From Paractinoplanes deccanensis (lineage in GTDB: Bacteria; Actinomycetota; Actinomycetes; Mycobacteriales; Micromonosporaceae), in assembly GCF_016862115.1 (NCBI RefSeq), contig NZ_BOMI01000022.1, positions 1 to 58,318 on the forward strand: DNA of 58,318 nucleotides, in the 5' to 3' direction. The position numbers and the translations under genes are program-made. Shown here in pieces: positions 14,920 through 22,528 of the stretch. The notes below the pieces were generated by a model. It was given only the letters and a program-made list of their open reading frames with translations, made no database searches and had not been told where the DNA came from. How positions within the stretch are numbered: the stretch's first letter is position 1; every line of letters begins with the position of its first letter.

Positions 14920-17900
14920 GGGGTGCCACCCTGCGGCGCCGCCCCGGCCGAGGCCCGGGTGTACGGGACGCCCTCGAAGGTCACCCGTACGACGCCCGGG
15001 ACGGTGAAGAGCTCCCGCAGCATCGCGTTCCGGGTGGCCACGCCCGGGTCGGAGGCGTAGTCGAGGGCGATGGTGCTGCCGGGCGGCAGGTTGGTCAGGT
15101 CGTCCGCGGCCTCCTCGGCGTGGTCCTTCGCTGCCTGCCTGGCCCTCTTGGACACGCCGTTGGGGTCCAGCTCGCCGCCCAGCTCGTACGTCTTGCGCTC
15201 GATCCACAGACGGCCATCGCGCTCGACCGGGCGAGTGCCGGTCGCGTCGATCATCAGGTCGCGGGGGAGCACCGGCGGGACCGCGTCGTCCGGGATCGTG
15301 GTGTCGTCGCCGCCGGTGACGACGCGGCCCTTCAGGAAGACGACGCGCAGGCTGACCCGGCCGGCGCCGCGGGCCAGGGCCTCGTTGAAGTTGCCCCGGG
15401 TCGAGGAGATCCAGCCCTGTTCGAGGCGGGCGGAGAGGGCAAGCGCGTTGTACTGCTCCAGCATGGCCCGCCGTTCGGGGCCGGTGAGCTCGCCGAACTC
15501 CTGGGCCCGCGCCCGCTCCACCACCTGGAGCAGCATGGCCCTCGTCTCGATCTCGGCCCTCGTCACCGGGCCGTCCTCCGGCGGGTGGTCCCTCGCGTAC
15601 TGGCGCGCCTTGGCCAGGAACGTCTCCCAGCCGGCGCCGGGTCTCGTCACCGGCTCGAAGGCGGGGCCGGCCGGCGGGCGGGGGCCGACCAGGCGGTCCA
15701 GGCGGGTGTAGCGGGCGTCGTACGGCAGCTTCCGGATCGCCTTGGCGAGCGCGTCCCTCGCCGCCGGGCTCTGGGCGGCCGCCTCGTCGAGGCCGCGCAG
15801 CACCCGCTCCACGTCCACCTGGGCGCGGGCGAGCCGGATGCCTGTGGCGTCGCCGGGCTGCATGTGCACGAGCTTCATCAGCATCGCGCCACCGTGCCGG
15901 CCGACCAGCTCGCTGGCCGGCCGGCTGCGCGCGAGCACCGAGTAGAACGCCGACGGCTGCGAGTGCACCCCCGAGTCGGTCAGCGCCCGCAGGAAACCGG
16001 CGACGTTCTCCGGCGGAGCGGCGGCCAGGATGCCGGCCTTCGTCGTGGCCCGGAAGCGGCTCCACGACATGAACAGGCGCAGACCGGCCTCGGCGGCCGG
16101 GTCGGCCAGCGCCGATTCCAGGGCGAGCGTGTGCGCCCGGACGGCCTCGAAGGCGACCGCCGGGTCGGCGTCCGGCGCCGCCCGCGCGGCCCGGGCCTCG
16201 GCCAGTTCCGCGAAGGCCCGCAACAGCCGTGCCACGAGCGCGGGCTCACCGGCCGCCCGGCTCTCCAGCCGGGCCGCGAGGTCAGGCGTGACCGTCTGGG
16301 CGCGCACCGCCTCGAGGCCGGCCGCGACCGTGGCGTCCTTGGCGGCCAGTGCTTCCAGGGCCGGTGTCGGCGTGGTCGCCGGCTTGGCGGGGCCGGCCCG
16401 TTCCACCAGGGAGACGGTGCCCCGGCCGGGCACGGACACCTCGACCACCGGCTGGCCGGTGACCTCGCCGGCGACCGCGGTGAGCCCCTGCGCCTCCAGG
16501 AAGGCCCGCACGGCCGCCGCCTTGCCGGGCGTGATGGTCCAGGTCGCCGGGTCGCCGGTGGCCCGCAGGTCGGTGGCGGGGTCCAGCCCGAGCCGTTGGA
16601 GCAGTTCGGGCACCGGAACGGCCTCGGCCTGGGCGGCCAGCCCGGTCAGGCCCTCGCGCAGCGCGGTGAGGCCGGTGTCCGGGTCGGTGGAGGCCTCCTC
16701 GTTCAGCTCCCGCAGCCGAGCCTCCAGGTCGCCGGCCCAGGCGGTGATGTCGGTGAGGTCCTTCTCCCGGGCCTGCGGGTTCTGCTCCATCCGCAGGCGC
16801 AGCCGTGCCTCCAGCTGGGCGCGCTCCGAGTCGAGCAGCCGGTAGCGCTCGCCGTAGCGCTGCCGGAACCGGATGAGCGCCTCGGCGCCACCCCGGCCCA
16901 GCTCGCCGCCGGCGGCGTGGACACCCTCCAGCATCGACGAGAGCGGCTTCATGGCGAGGCTGAGCCCGGCGAGCATGACGAGGTTGTGCGCGGACATCGT
17001 GCCGATCTCGGACCAGGTCATCATCCGGCCCTGGTCGACGAGGAAACGCAGCACACCGTACGCCTGGAGGGTCGCGTAGGTGCTGCCCGTCCGCGCGCCG
17101 GTGGAGAGCACGGTGCGGGCCATCGGGGTGAGGGTCTTCAGCCACGCCGACCGGCCGAGCGCCCCCTCCACGGCGGAGCCGACGCCGTGCAGCACGCCGA
17201 AGAGGGCCAGGTTCCACACCAGCTCGGTGAGGAACCCGCTGAGCGTCGGCCCGGGGGCGAGGCCGGGGAACGCCGACTGAAGTCCCATGTGGACGACGGT
17301 GAAGACGATCGCCTCGCCACCGATCTTGGCGACCAGGCCGATCTCGAGCACCACGGCGGCCTCGGCGGCGGCCATCGAGGCGCTCGCCCCGGCGGCCAGG
17401 GCGGCGCTCTCGGTCGCCGCGGCGGCCCCGGCGGCGGCTCCCGCGATGGCCACCCCGACTCCGGCCGTGACGGCCGCCGCGAGCAGCAGCACGACGAAGC
17501 CGAGGATGAGGTGCGACCGCGAGATGATGTCGGGGATGGAGGCGTAGAACTCGCTGAGCGCGGGGTCCTCGCGGTGGTCGCGGACCAGCAGGCGCAGGTA
17601 CGGCTCGTCACGGGCCAGCGAGGCGGCCTTCATCTGGCCGAGCCGGTCGGCGATCCGCAGCACCCCCTCGTGCCCCCACATCGCGCTGTTGGCGCGCAGC
17701 ATCTCGTAGACGCCGAGCGCGATGTCCCATTCACCGAGCGCGTCCAGGCTGGTGGCGATCAGCTGGGCGCCCTCGGCCCACGCGCGCCGGCCGGCGCGGA
17801 CGTCCTCACCCCGTGCGGCGGCCGCCTCCAGCTCGCTCGCGGCCGTGGTCAGCTTGTCCAGCTCGGCGGCGAGCGCGGACGCCCAGTCCCGCATCTCGGT

Positions 17901-19076
17901 GACCGCCGGGGCGATGTCGTCACCCTTCGCGGCGCGGTCCTGGTGGTACTGGATGAGCAGGCGCATCAGCCGGGCGTCCAGGGCGGCGCGCGCGGCGTCG
18001 GCCTCGGCGAGGAGCCGGCCCTGTTCCGGCTCGAAGAGGAACGCCGCCGCCTTGGCGTAGTCCCAGCGGACGGTGTCGATCTCGGCCTCGGCCCTGCCCA
18101 GCTCGTATCCCCGCCCGGCGATCGCGGCGTGCGACTCCGTCTCCCGCTGCCGCCGCTGTGCCAGGTCGAGCAGGGCGTCGTGGGCGCGGCGCTGCGCCTC
18201 CTCGGTGCGGGGCAGCATCCGGGAGAGCTCCACCGGGTCGCGTCCCTGCCGGATCCCGGCGCCCAGCACGAACGGCGCGGCCGCGCCGAGGTCCTGCCGG
18301 GCCATGGCGAGCATCAGCGCGGGCGCCATCAGGTTGCCCACATCGTTGCGGAAGGTGACGTTCAGGTCGCCGGTGAGCTGCTCGATGCGGTGCTGCCGTG
18401 CCTCCAGCACGGTCAGCCTGGCCAGCAGCTGGTCGGCGGGGAGCGCGCGCGCCGACGGGTCCGGTGCCGGCAGCGGCGGGGTGCGCGGCGGCTCCGGCTC
18501 CTCGCCGAGGCGCAGCAGCGGGCCGGCGTCCAGGACGAGCCGGTCGGTCAGCGGCACCACGTCGAGCAGGCCGAGCGGCATCAGCTCGCCGCGTTGCTCG
18601 TACTCCTCCCGGGTCGGCAGGGCGCCGATGTCGTCGTAGGTCGGCGCGGTGCACCGCTGCAGTCGCAGGCCGTGGCCGGTGGAGACGCGGGGCGGCGGCA
18701 GCGAGCGGGCCAGCGCCGGGTCGAGCAGCAGCACGGCGGCCAGGAAGCCGGCGCGGTGCGCCTCGTTCTCCAGCCCGGCCCCCGCGGCCCCGGAGCCCGC
18801 GCCGCCCCGCTGCTGCCGCACGTGCGCCAGCTCGTGGGCCAGCAGCGCGTCCCCGGCGGGCGTGCCCGGCCGGTAGGCGCCGCGCGCGAACGCGACGTCG
18901 GTGCCCTCGGTGACCGCGAGGGCGCCGTGCCGCGCCGCGCGGTCCGCGGCGTCCGGGCCGGTGTGCAGGACCGTCCCGGACAGGTCGCCGCCGACGATCG
19001 CCTCCATCCGGGCGCGCTCGGCCCCGGCCAGCGCCCGGCCGGCCGGCGGCTCCGTGGCGCTCGCTGGCCCCTGCAT
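14916..19076 (-). CDS. Giant DUF4157 eCIS cargo protein 2, putative PD-(D/E)xK-like C-terminus
   Basis: A 1386-aa protein. A DUF4157 domain begins almost at residue 1 (LSGTVLHTGPDAADRAARHG) with zincin motif HELAH at 81-85, and ends before GLRLQRC at 136-142. Residues about 180-510 are mostly helical. A hydrophobic stretch near 520-600 starts SHLILGFVVLLLAAAVTAGV, and further hydrophobic helices follow. A long Ala/Glu-rich helical part leads to the C-terminal region with LMIDATG (Asp1277) and LWIERKTYE (Glu1293, Lys1295), fitting a PD-(D/E)xK core. ATG 19076 is chosen over upstream in-frame ATGs because it lies exactly 6 bp after the -10 of a SARP-type promoter, while the earlier ATGs fall inside that promoter. 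It is the first gene of the effector bicistron. No cognate immunity gene is obvious. Confidence 0.82.
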   Translation of the reverse strand: MQGPASATEPPAGRALAGAERARMEAIVGGDLSGTVLHTGPDAADRAARHGALAVTEGTDVAFARGAYRPGTPAGDALLAHELAHVRQQRGGAGSGAAGAGLENEAHRAGFLAAVLLLDPALARSLPPPRVSTGHGLRLQRCTAPTYDDIGALPTREEYEQRGELMPLGLLDVVPLTDRLVLDAGPLLRLGEEPEPPRTPPLPAPDPSARALPADQLLARLTVLEARQHRIEQLTGDLNVTFRNDVGNLMAPALMLAMARQDLGAAAPFVLGAGIRQGRDPVELSRMLPRTEEAQRRAHDALLDLAQRRQRETESHAAIAGRGYELGRAEAEIDTVRWDYAKAAAFLFEPEQGRLLAEADAARAALDARLMRLLIQYHQDRAAKGDDIAPAVTEMRDWASALAAELDKLTTAASELEAAAARGEDVRAGRRAWAEGAQLIATSLDALGEWDIALGVYEMLRANSAMWGHEGVLRIADRLGQMKAASLARDEPYLRLLVRDHREDPALSEFYASIPDIISRSHLILGFVVLLLAAAVTAGVGVAIAGAAAGAAAATESAALAAGASASMAAAEAAVVLEIGLVAKIGGEAIVFTVVHMGLQSAFPGLAPGPTLSGFLTELVWNLALFGVLHGVGSAVEGALGRSAWLKTLTPMARTVLSTGARTGSTYATLQAYGVLRFLVDQGRMMTWSEIGTMSAHNLVMLAGLSLAMKPLSSMLEGVHAAGGELGRGGAEALIRFRQRYGERYRLLDSERAQLEARLRLRMEQNPQAREKDLTDITAWAGDLEARLRELNEEASTDPDTGLTALREGLTGLAAQAEAVPVPELLQRLGLDPATDLRATGDPATWTITPGKAAAVRAFLEAQGLTAVAGEVTGQPVVEVSVPGRGTVSLVERAGPAKPATTPTPALEALAAKDATVAAGLEAVRAQTVTPDLAARLESRAAGEPALVARLLRAFAELAEARAARAAPDADPAVAFEAVRAHTLALESALADPAAEAGLRLFMSWSRFRATTKAGILAAAPPENVAGFLRALTDSGVHSQPSAFYSVLARSRPASELVGRHGGAMLMKLVHMQPGDATGIRLARAQVDVERVLRGLDEAAAQSPAARDALAKAIRKLPYDARYTRLDRLVGPRPPAGPAFEPVTRPGAGWETFLAKARQYARDHPPEDGPVTRAEIETRAMLLQVVERARAQEFGELTGPERRAMLEQYNALALSARLEQGWISSTRGNFNEALARGAGRVSLRVVFLKGRVVTGGDDTTIPDDAVPPVLPRDLMIDATGTRPVERDGRLWIERKTYELGGELDPNGVSKRARQAAKDHAEEAADDLTNLPPGSTIALDYASDPGVATRNAMLRELFTVPGVVRVTFEGVPYTRASAGAAPQGGTP

Positions 19077-19082
19077 GCCGTC

Positions 19083-19115
19083 ACGATCGGGCATCCCCAT
19101 CACCGGGCCGTCACC
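19083..19115 (-). promoter_or_regulatory. SARP-type promoter for the effector bicistron
   Basis: On the minus strand GGTGACGG (19115-19108) and GGTGATGG (19104-19097) are direct repeats 11 bp apart. Eight bases later comes GATCGT (19088-19083, xAxxxT), and six bases after it the ATG at 19076. The geometry is identical to the structural-operon promoters, so cargo and particle are probably induced together. Confidence 0.8.
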
Positions 19116-19264
19116 GCGTTTCCGCCGCCTGACCTCCCCTCCTCGTCGGCCGCGGCGCACCCTTCCCGCGTGACCGAGCGGCAGCACCGCGAGGACGCGG
19201 CGGGGCGGGCGCGCTGGGCCCGCACGGTTGCACGCCGCGCACACCGGCCGACCAGGCCCGGGCG

Positions 19265-19597
19265 GTGCTGGACCAGTTCGCCGCCATGCCGTCCGCCGCG
19301 CAGGAGGCCTTCGTCCTGACCAACTACAAGCCCGGCAGCTATGCCGGGACGATTCGCGACCGGCTGGCGGCGCTGCCGGCGCAGGAGCGCACCGGCAAGT
19401 ACCGCGACACGATCCGGCGGCTGCTGCGCCTGGTCGAGCGGCAGGAGGTCCGCGCCTCGACCGGGAAGACCGATGCCCAGCTCGCCACCGCGCAGGCAGC
19501 CTTCATGGACGCCGAGGCGCTGCGCGTTGCCGCGCGCCATCGGTCGCCCGCGGTCCGGGACGCGGTCGCCGCCGCTCGCCGGCCGCCTGCGCCGTGA
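19265..19597 (+). CDS. Small hypothetical helical protein, possibly a frameshifted longer gene
   Basis: A 110-aa reading from GTG 19265 with plausible helical protein sequence (FAAMPSAAQEAFVLTNYKPG, RLAALPAQERTGKYRDTIRR, LRLVERQEVRA). The upstream codons in this frame remain protein-like (TPADQARAVLDQF) but contain no start. Another frame opens at GTG 19170 and reads VTERQHREDAAGRARWART with good third-position GC until about 19230. The true gene may therefore start at 19170 and be split by a one-base change. Function is unknown. It sits between the effector promoter and the second tube gene, so immunity, chaperone or regulatory roles are possible but unsupported. Confidence 0.5.
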   Translation: MLDQFAAMPSAAQEAFVLTNYKPGSYAGTIRDRLAALPAQERTGKYRDTIRRLLRLVERQEVRASTGKTDAQLATAQAAFMDAEALRVAARHRSPAVRDAVAAARRPPAP

Positions 19598-19625
19598 CGG
19601 TGCGGTGACGGCCCCGGCGCAGCGT
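19593..19625 (+). promoter_or_regulatory. SARP-type promoter for the main structural operon
   Basis: CGTGACGG (19593-19600) and GGTGACGG (19604-19611) are 11 bp apart. Eight bases separate them from CAGCGT (19620-19625, xAxxxT), and six bases follow to GTG 19632. From the second base of the first repeat the 18-base double-repeat block is identical to 5001-5018. It probably drives all genes from 19632 to 38975. Confidence 0.8.
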
Positions 19626-19631
19626 AGCGGC

Positions 19632-20111
19632 GTGGCTGACGTGCTGCTTACCACCTTCCGTTTCGAGGTGACCTTCAACCGGGTGGCCGGCGCCGGGGCG
19701 CAGCGGCTCGGTGACGGTGGCTTCCAGGAGGTCACCGGGCTGGATGTCGAGATGGACGTGAAGGACTACGAGGAGGGCGGCCGCAACGACGGGATCGTCC
19801 GCCGGGTGGGCCGGGCCAAGTACTCGCCGCTGGTGTGCAAGCGCGGCATGTTCGGGCCGGAGGGCGGCGACGCGGTGCCCGAGCTGTGGCAGTGGTTCCA
19901 GGACATCGTGGCCGGGGTGCGGCCGGTGCGCCGCTACGACGGCACGGTCGTCGTGCAGGACCAGCGGGGGCGGCCGGCCGCGGCCTGGCTGTTCCGGGCG
20001 GCGCTGCCGGTGAAGCTGGTCGGCCCGCAGCTCAACGCGCGCACCGGCGAGGTCGCCGTGGAGGAGCTGCACCTGGCCCACGAGGGGCTGCTGCTGGAGG
20101 GCACGGCATGA
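19632..20111 (+). CDS. Tail tube protein 2 (gp19-like)
   Basis: A 159-aa second member of the gp19/Afp1-5 tube family. Visible are FRFEVTFNRVAG, GGFQEVTGLDVEMDVKDYEE, VCKRGMFG and ELWQWFQDIVAG, with a C-terminal strand pattern VEELHLAHEGLLLEGTA. Second tube paralogues in eCIS usually form the first ring(s) that join the tube to the baseplate hub, which fits its place at the head of the hub/baseplate operon. The GTG start is set by the promoter geometry (6 bp after the -10). The stop overlaps the ATG of the next gene. Confidence 0.93.
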   Translation: MADVLLTTFRFEVTFNRVAGAGAQRLGDGGFQEVTGLDVEMDVKDYEEGGRNDGIVRRVGRAKYSPLVCKRGMFGPEGGDAVPELWQWFQDIVAGVRPVRRYDGTVVVQDQRGRPAAAWLFRAALPVKLVGPQLNARTGEVAVEELHLAHEGLLLEGTA

Positions 20112-21277
20112 CGACGCTGGAGAAGGCCGTCCTCGAGGAGCTGGGCAAGGACGGCAAGGTGGTGCCCGGCAGCGCTGTCGCCGTGCAGTTCAACCCGGCC
20201 TCGCTGAAGCTGCAGATGACCAACAGCACCGACGGCGCCGCCGCGCGGGGACGGCAGGTGCAGCAGTACAACGGCTCGGCCAGCACCTCGCTGTCGGTGC
20301 AGCTGGAGTTCGACACCGCCGACGAGGGCACCACCGACGAGCCGGCCGACGTGCGCGGCCGCACCTCCCAGGTGGCCCGCTTCGTGCTGCCGGGCGCCCC
20401 CGGCTCCAAGAACGCGCCGCCGCGGGTGCAGTTCCGCTGGGGCACCGTCATCGTCGGCGGCGTGATGACCAGCATGTCCGAGGAGCTCACGCTCTTCTCG
20501 GGGCACGGGGTGCCGCTGCGCGCGGCCGTCGCCATCGACATCAAGCAGCAGAACCCCGAGTTCGAGGCGCTGGAGGCCGGGCCGGGCGCCAACCGGGACA
20601 CCGGCGCGCCACCGGCCGGTGAGCCGGGTGCCGGCACAGCCGCCGCCGACGACCGCACGGCCGAGGCCCTCGACGGCGAGTCGGCGGCCGACTTCCTGGC
20701 CCGCAACGGCCTCGACCCGGCGGCCTGGCGGGCCGTCGCCGGGCTGCTGGACGACCCGCTGTCGCTCTCCGCGGGGCTGGCCGTCGACTTCTCCGGCTCG
20801 CTCTCGGTCTCCGCCGGCGTCGGGGTGTCGCTCGGCTTCGCCGCGGACCTGAACGTGCCCGCGGGCGCCTCGCTGGGGCTGGAAGGTGGCGCCTCCGCGG
20901 GGCTGGCGCTGGCCGAGGCCGGCGGGGTGACCGCCGCGGCCGAGACGCTGGCGGCCGGTGCGGCGACGGCCGAGGCCGACCGGGCGCGGGCCGCGTTCGG
21001 CGCGCCGGCGAGCCCGCGGCCCGCACCCGCCGCGGATCCGCGCGCCCCGCTGAGCACGGCGCCGACCGCCCGCACGCTGAGCCCGGCGCCCGCGGCGCCG
21101 CGGCCGCTGCCGCCCCGGGCCGACCCACGGGCGACCAGCTTCGGCCGGGGTGTGCCGCTGCGCGACCGGGTGGCGCCCGCCGAGGCCGCCCCGGGCACCG
21201 GCGGCTGGGTCGTGATCGGCCCCCGGCCCCCGGCGGAGCCGGCGCGGCCGGCCGGATCGGGCGGGTGCTGTCGATGA
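20108..21277 (+). CDS. CIS tube-initiator protein (Afp7/LysM position) with Pro/Ala tail
   Basis: A 389-aa protein. Residues 1-160 fit the contractile injection system tube protein family: VAVQFNPASLKLQMTNSTDG, LSVQLEFDTADEG, VQFRWGTVIVGGVMTSMSEE and LFSGHGVPLRAAVAIDIKQQ. In Afp/PVC this protein adapts the tube to the spike and often ends in LysM. Here the segment FLARNGLDPAAWRAVAGLLD may be a degenerate remnant, followed by Gly/Ser/Ala-rich and Pro/Ala-rich stretches ending in GSGGCCR. The long disordered tail is unusual. It is joined by ATGA overlaps to both neighbours. Confidence 0.88.
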   Translation: MTTLEKAVLEELGKDGKVVPGSAVAVQFNPASLKLQMTNSTDGAAARGRQVQQYNGSASTSLSVQLEFDTADEGTTDEPADVRGRTSQVARFVLPGAPGSKNAPPRVQFRWGTVIVGGVMTSMSEELTLFSGHGVPLRAAVAIDIKQQNPEFEALEAGPGANRDTGAPPAGEPGAGTAAADDRTAEALDGESAADFLARNGLDPAAWRAVAGLLDDPLSLSAGLAVDFSGSLSVSAGVGVSLGFAADLNVPAGASLGLEGGASAGLALAEAGGVTAAAETLAAGAATAEADRARAAFGAPASPRPAPAADPRAPLSTAPTARTLSPAPAAPRPLPPRADPRATSFGRGVPLRDRVAPAEAAPGTGGWVVIGPRPPAEPARPAGSGGCCR

Positions 21278-21444
21278 CCGTGCACGTGGGAGAGCTGACC
21301 TCCGAGGTGGTCGCGGCCGGCGAGCCGCCCACGCGGGCGCCGGAGGTGTCGATCTGGGAGGAGCGCCAGCGCCTCCGGGCCGCGCTGGAACGGATCGAGC
21401 GCGACCGCTGCCGCACCGCGACCGGAGAGGACGGCCATGACTGA
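21274..21444 (+). CDS. Tiny DUF5908-like eCIS protein
   Basis: A 56-aa protein: MTVHVGELTSEVVAAGEPP, a linker, then a charged helix (WEERQRLRAALERIERDR). Its size, the opening strand and its position between the LysM-position protein and the spike protein resemble the small DUF5908 proteins found there in other eCIS loci; the family match is inference. It overlaps the stop of the previous gene (ATGA) and the first 8 bp of the next gene, so it is embedded in a translationally coupled string. Confidence 0.65.
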   Translation: MTVHVGELTSEVVAAGEPPTRAPEVSIWEERQRLRAALERIERDRCRTATGEDGHD

Positions 21445-22528
21445 GCCGGCCGTCCACCCGTACTCCTCGCACGCCCCGGTCTTCACGGTGGGCGGGCGCA
21501 CCGACGGGCGCCTCGGGCGCGACCTGCTGCGGCTCGACATCGAGGAGGGCCCGCTCGGGCTGCGCACGCTCGTGGCGCACCTGCACCCGGTCGGCCCGGA
21601 CAGCGACGGGTCCGCCGAGTCGCTGTCCTATCTGGACGGCGAGCCGCTCGACTTCGGCACGCGGCTGACCGTCACGCTCGGGCCGCCCGGCGGCGAGCGC
21701 CGGGTCTTCCAGGGCACGGTCTCCGGGCTGGAGGTCACCTTCGCCGAGGGGGCCGCGCCGCACGTGACCGTCTTCGCCGAGGACGCGCTGATGCGGCTGC
21801 GCCTGGCACACAGCACCGTCTCGTACGAGAACACGACCGACGCCGGGCTGGCCGAGACGGTCGCCGGCCGGCACGGGCTGGGCTCCGCCACCGACGCGGA
21901 CGGGCCCACCTACCCGCTCGTGCAGCAGTGGGACCAGTCCGACCTGGCGTTCCTGCGCGAGCGGGCGCTGCGGGTGGCCGCCGAGCTGTGGGCCGACGCC
22001 GACGACGTGCTGCACTTCGCCACCCGCGACAAGCGGCCCGGTGCGAGGTTGCGGCTGGTGCAGGGCAACGAGCTCATCGAGGCGCACTGCCGCGCCGACC
22101 TGGCACACCAGCGCGCCGAGGTGCGGATGCTCGGCTGGGACGACCAGGCCGCCGCCGAGGTCGACGAGGCCGCCGGCGAGGACGTGGTGACCGCCGAGGC
22201 CACCGGCGGGCGTAGCGGGCCGGGGATCGCCGCGCGGGTGTACCACGGCCCCCGGCTCACCCGGTCGCGGCGGGACGCGCCCGTGGCCGGCACCGGGCAG
22301 GCGTACGCCCGGGCCGAGATGCTGCGGCGCGCCCGTGGCTTCGTCACCGTCGACGGCGTCACGGCCGGCACGCCCGACCTGATGCCCGGCGCGCATCTGG
22401 ACCTGCGCCGGGTGGGCCGCCCGTTCGAGGGCGACGGCTACCGGGTGGTGCGCTGCCGGCACAGCTACGACCCGTCGATCGGCTACCGCACCGCGTTCCG
22501 CGCCGAGCGGCCGGAGGCCCGGTCATGA
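21437..22528 (+). CDS. Spike hub protein, gpD/VgrG N-terminal type
   Basis: A 363-aa phage late control protein D/VgrG-hub family protein. It shows the hub beta-barrel pattern: AHLHPVGPDSDG, DFGTRLTVTLG, GTVSGLEVTFAEG, TYPLVQQWDQSDLAFLRERA, and the ending HSYDPSIGYRTAFRAERPEA. Trimers form the baseplate hub that holds the spike. Only the gp27-like half of Afp8/VgrG is present; the gp5-like half is the next gene. The ATG at 21437 lies within the end of the small upstream gene, and the stop overlaps the next ATG. Confidence 0.92.
   Translation: MTEPAVHPYSSHAPVFTVGGRTDGRLGRDLLRLDIEEGPLGLRTLVAHLHPVGPDSDGSAESLSYLDGEPLDFGTRLTVTLGPPGGERRVFQGTVSGLEVTFAEGAAPHVTVFAEDALMRLRLAHSTVSYENTTDAGLAETVAGRHGLGSATDADGPTYPLVQQWDQSDLAFLRERALRVAAELWADADDVLHFATRDKRPGARLRLVQGNELIEAHCRADLAHQRAEVRMLGWDDQAAAEVDEAAGEDVVTAEATGGRSGPGIAARVYHGPRLTRSRRDAPVAGTGQAYARAEMLRRARGFVTVDGVTAGTPDLMPGAHLDLRRVGRPFEGDGYRVVRCRHSYDPSIGYRTAFRAERPEARS

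Noticed and set aside
19098..19100. Upstream in-frame ATG (MGMPDRDG) as start of cargo protein 2
   Set aside because: It falls within the second direct repeat (19104-19097) upstream of the -10; ATG 19076 matches the common geometry.
15120..19319. Very long plus-strand open frame opposite the effectors
   Set aside because: Arg/Gly/His-rich shadow frame of GC-rich DNA; the minus strand carries the DUF4157 domain and sensible composition.
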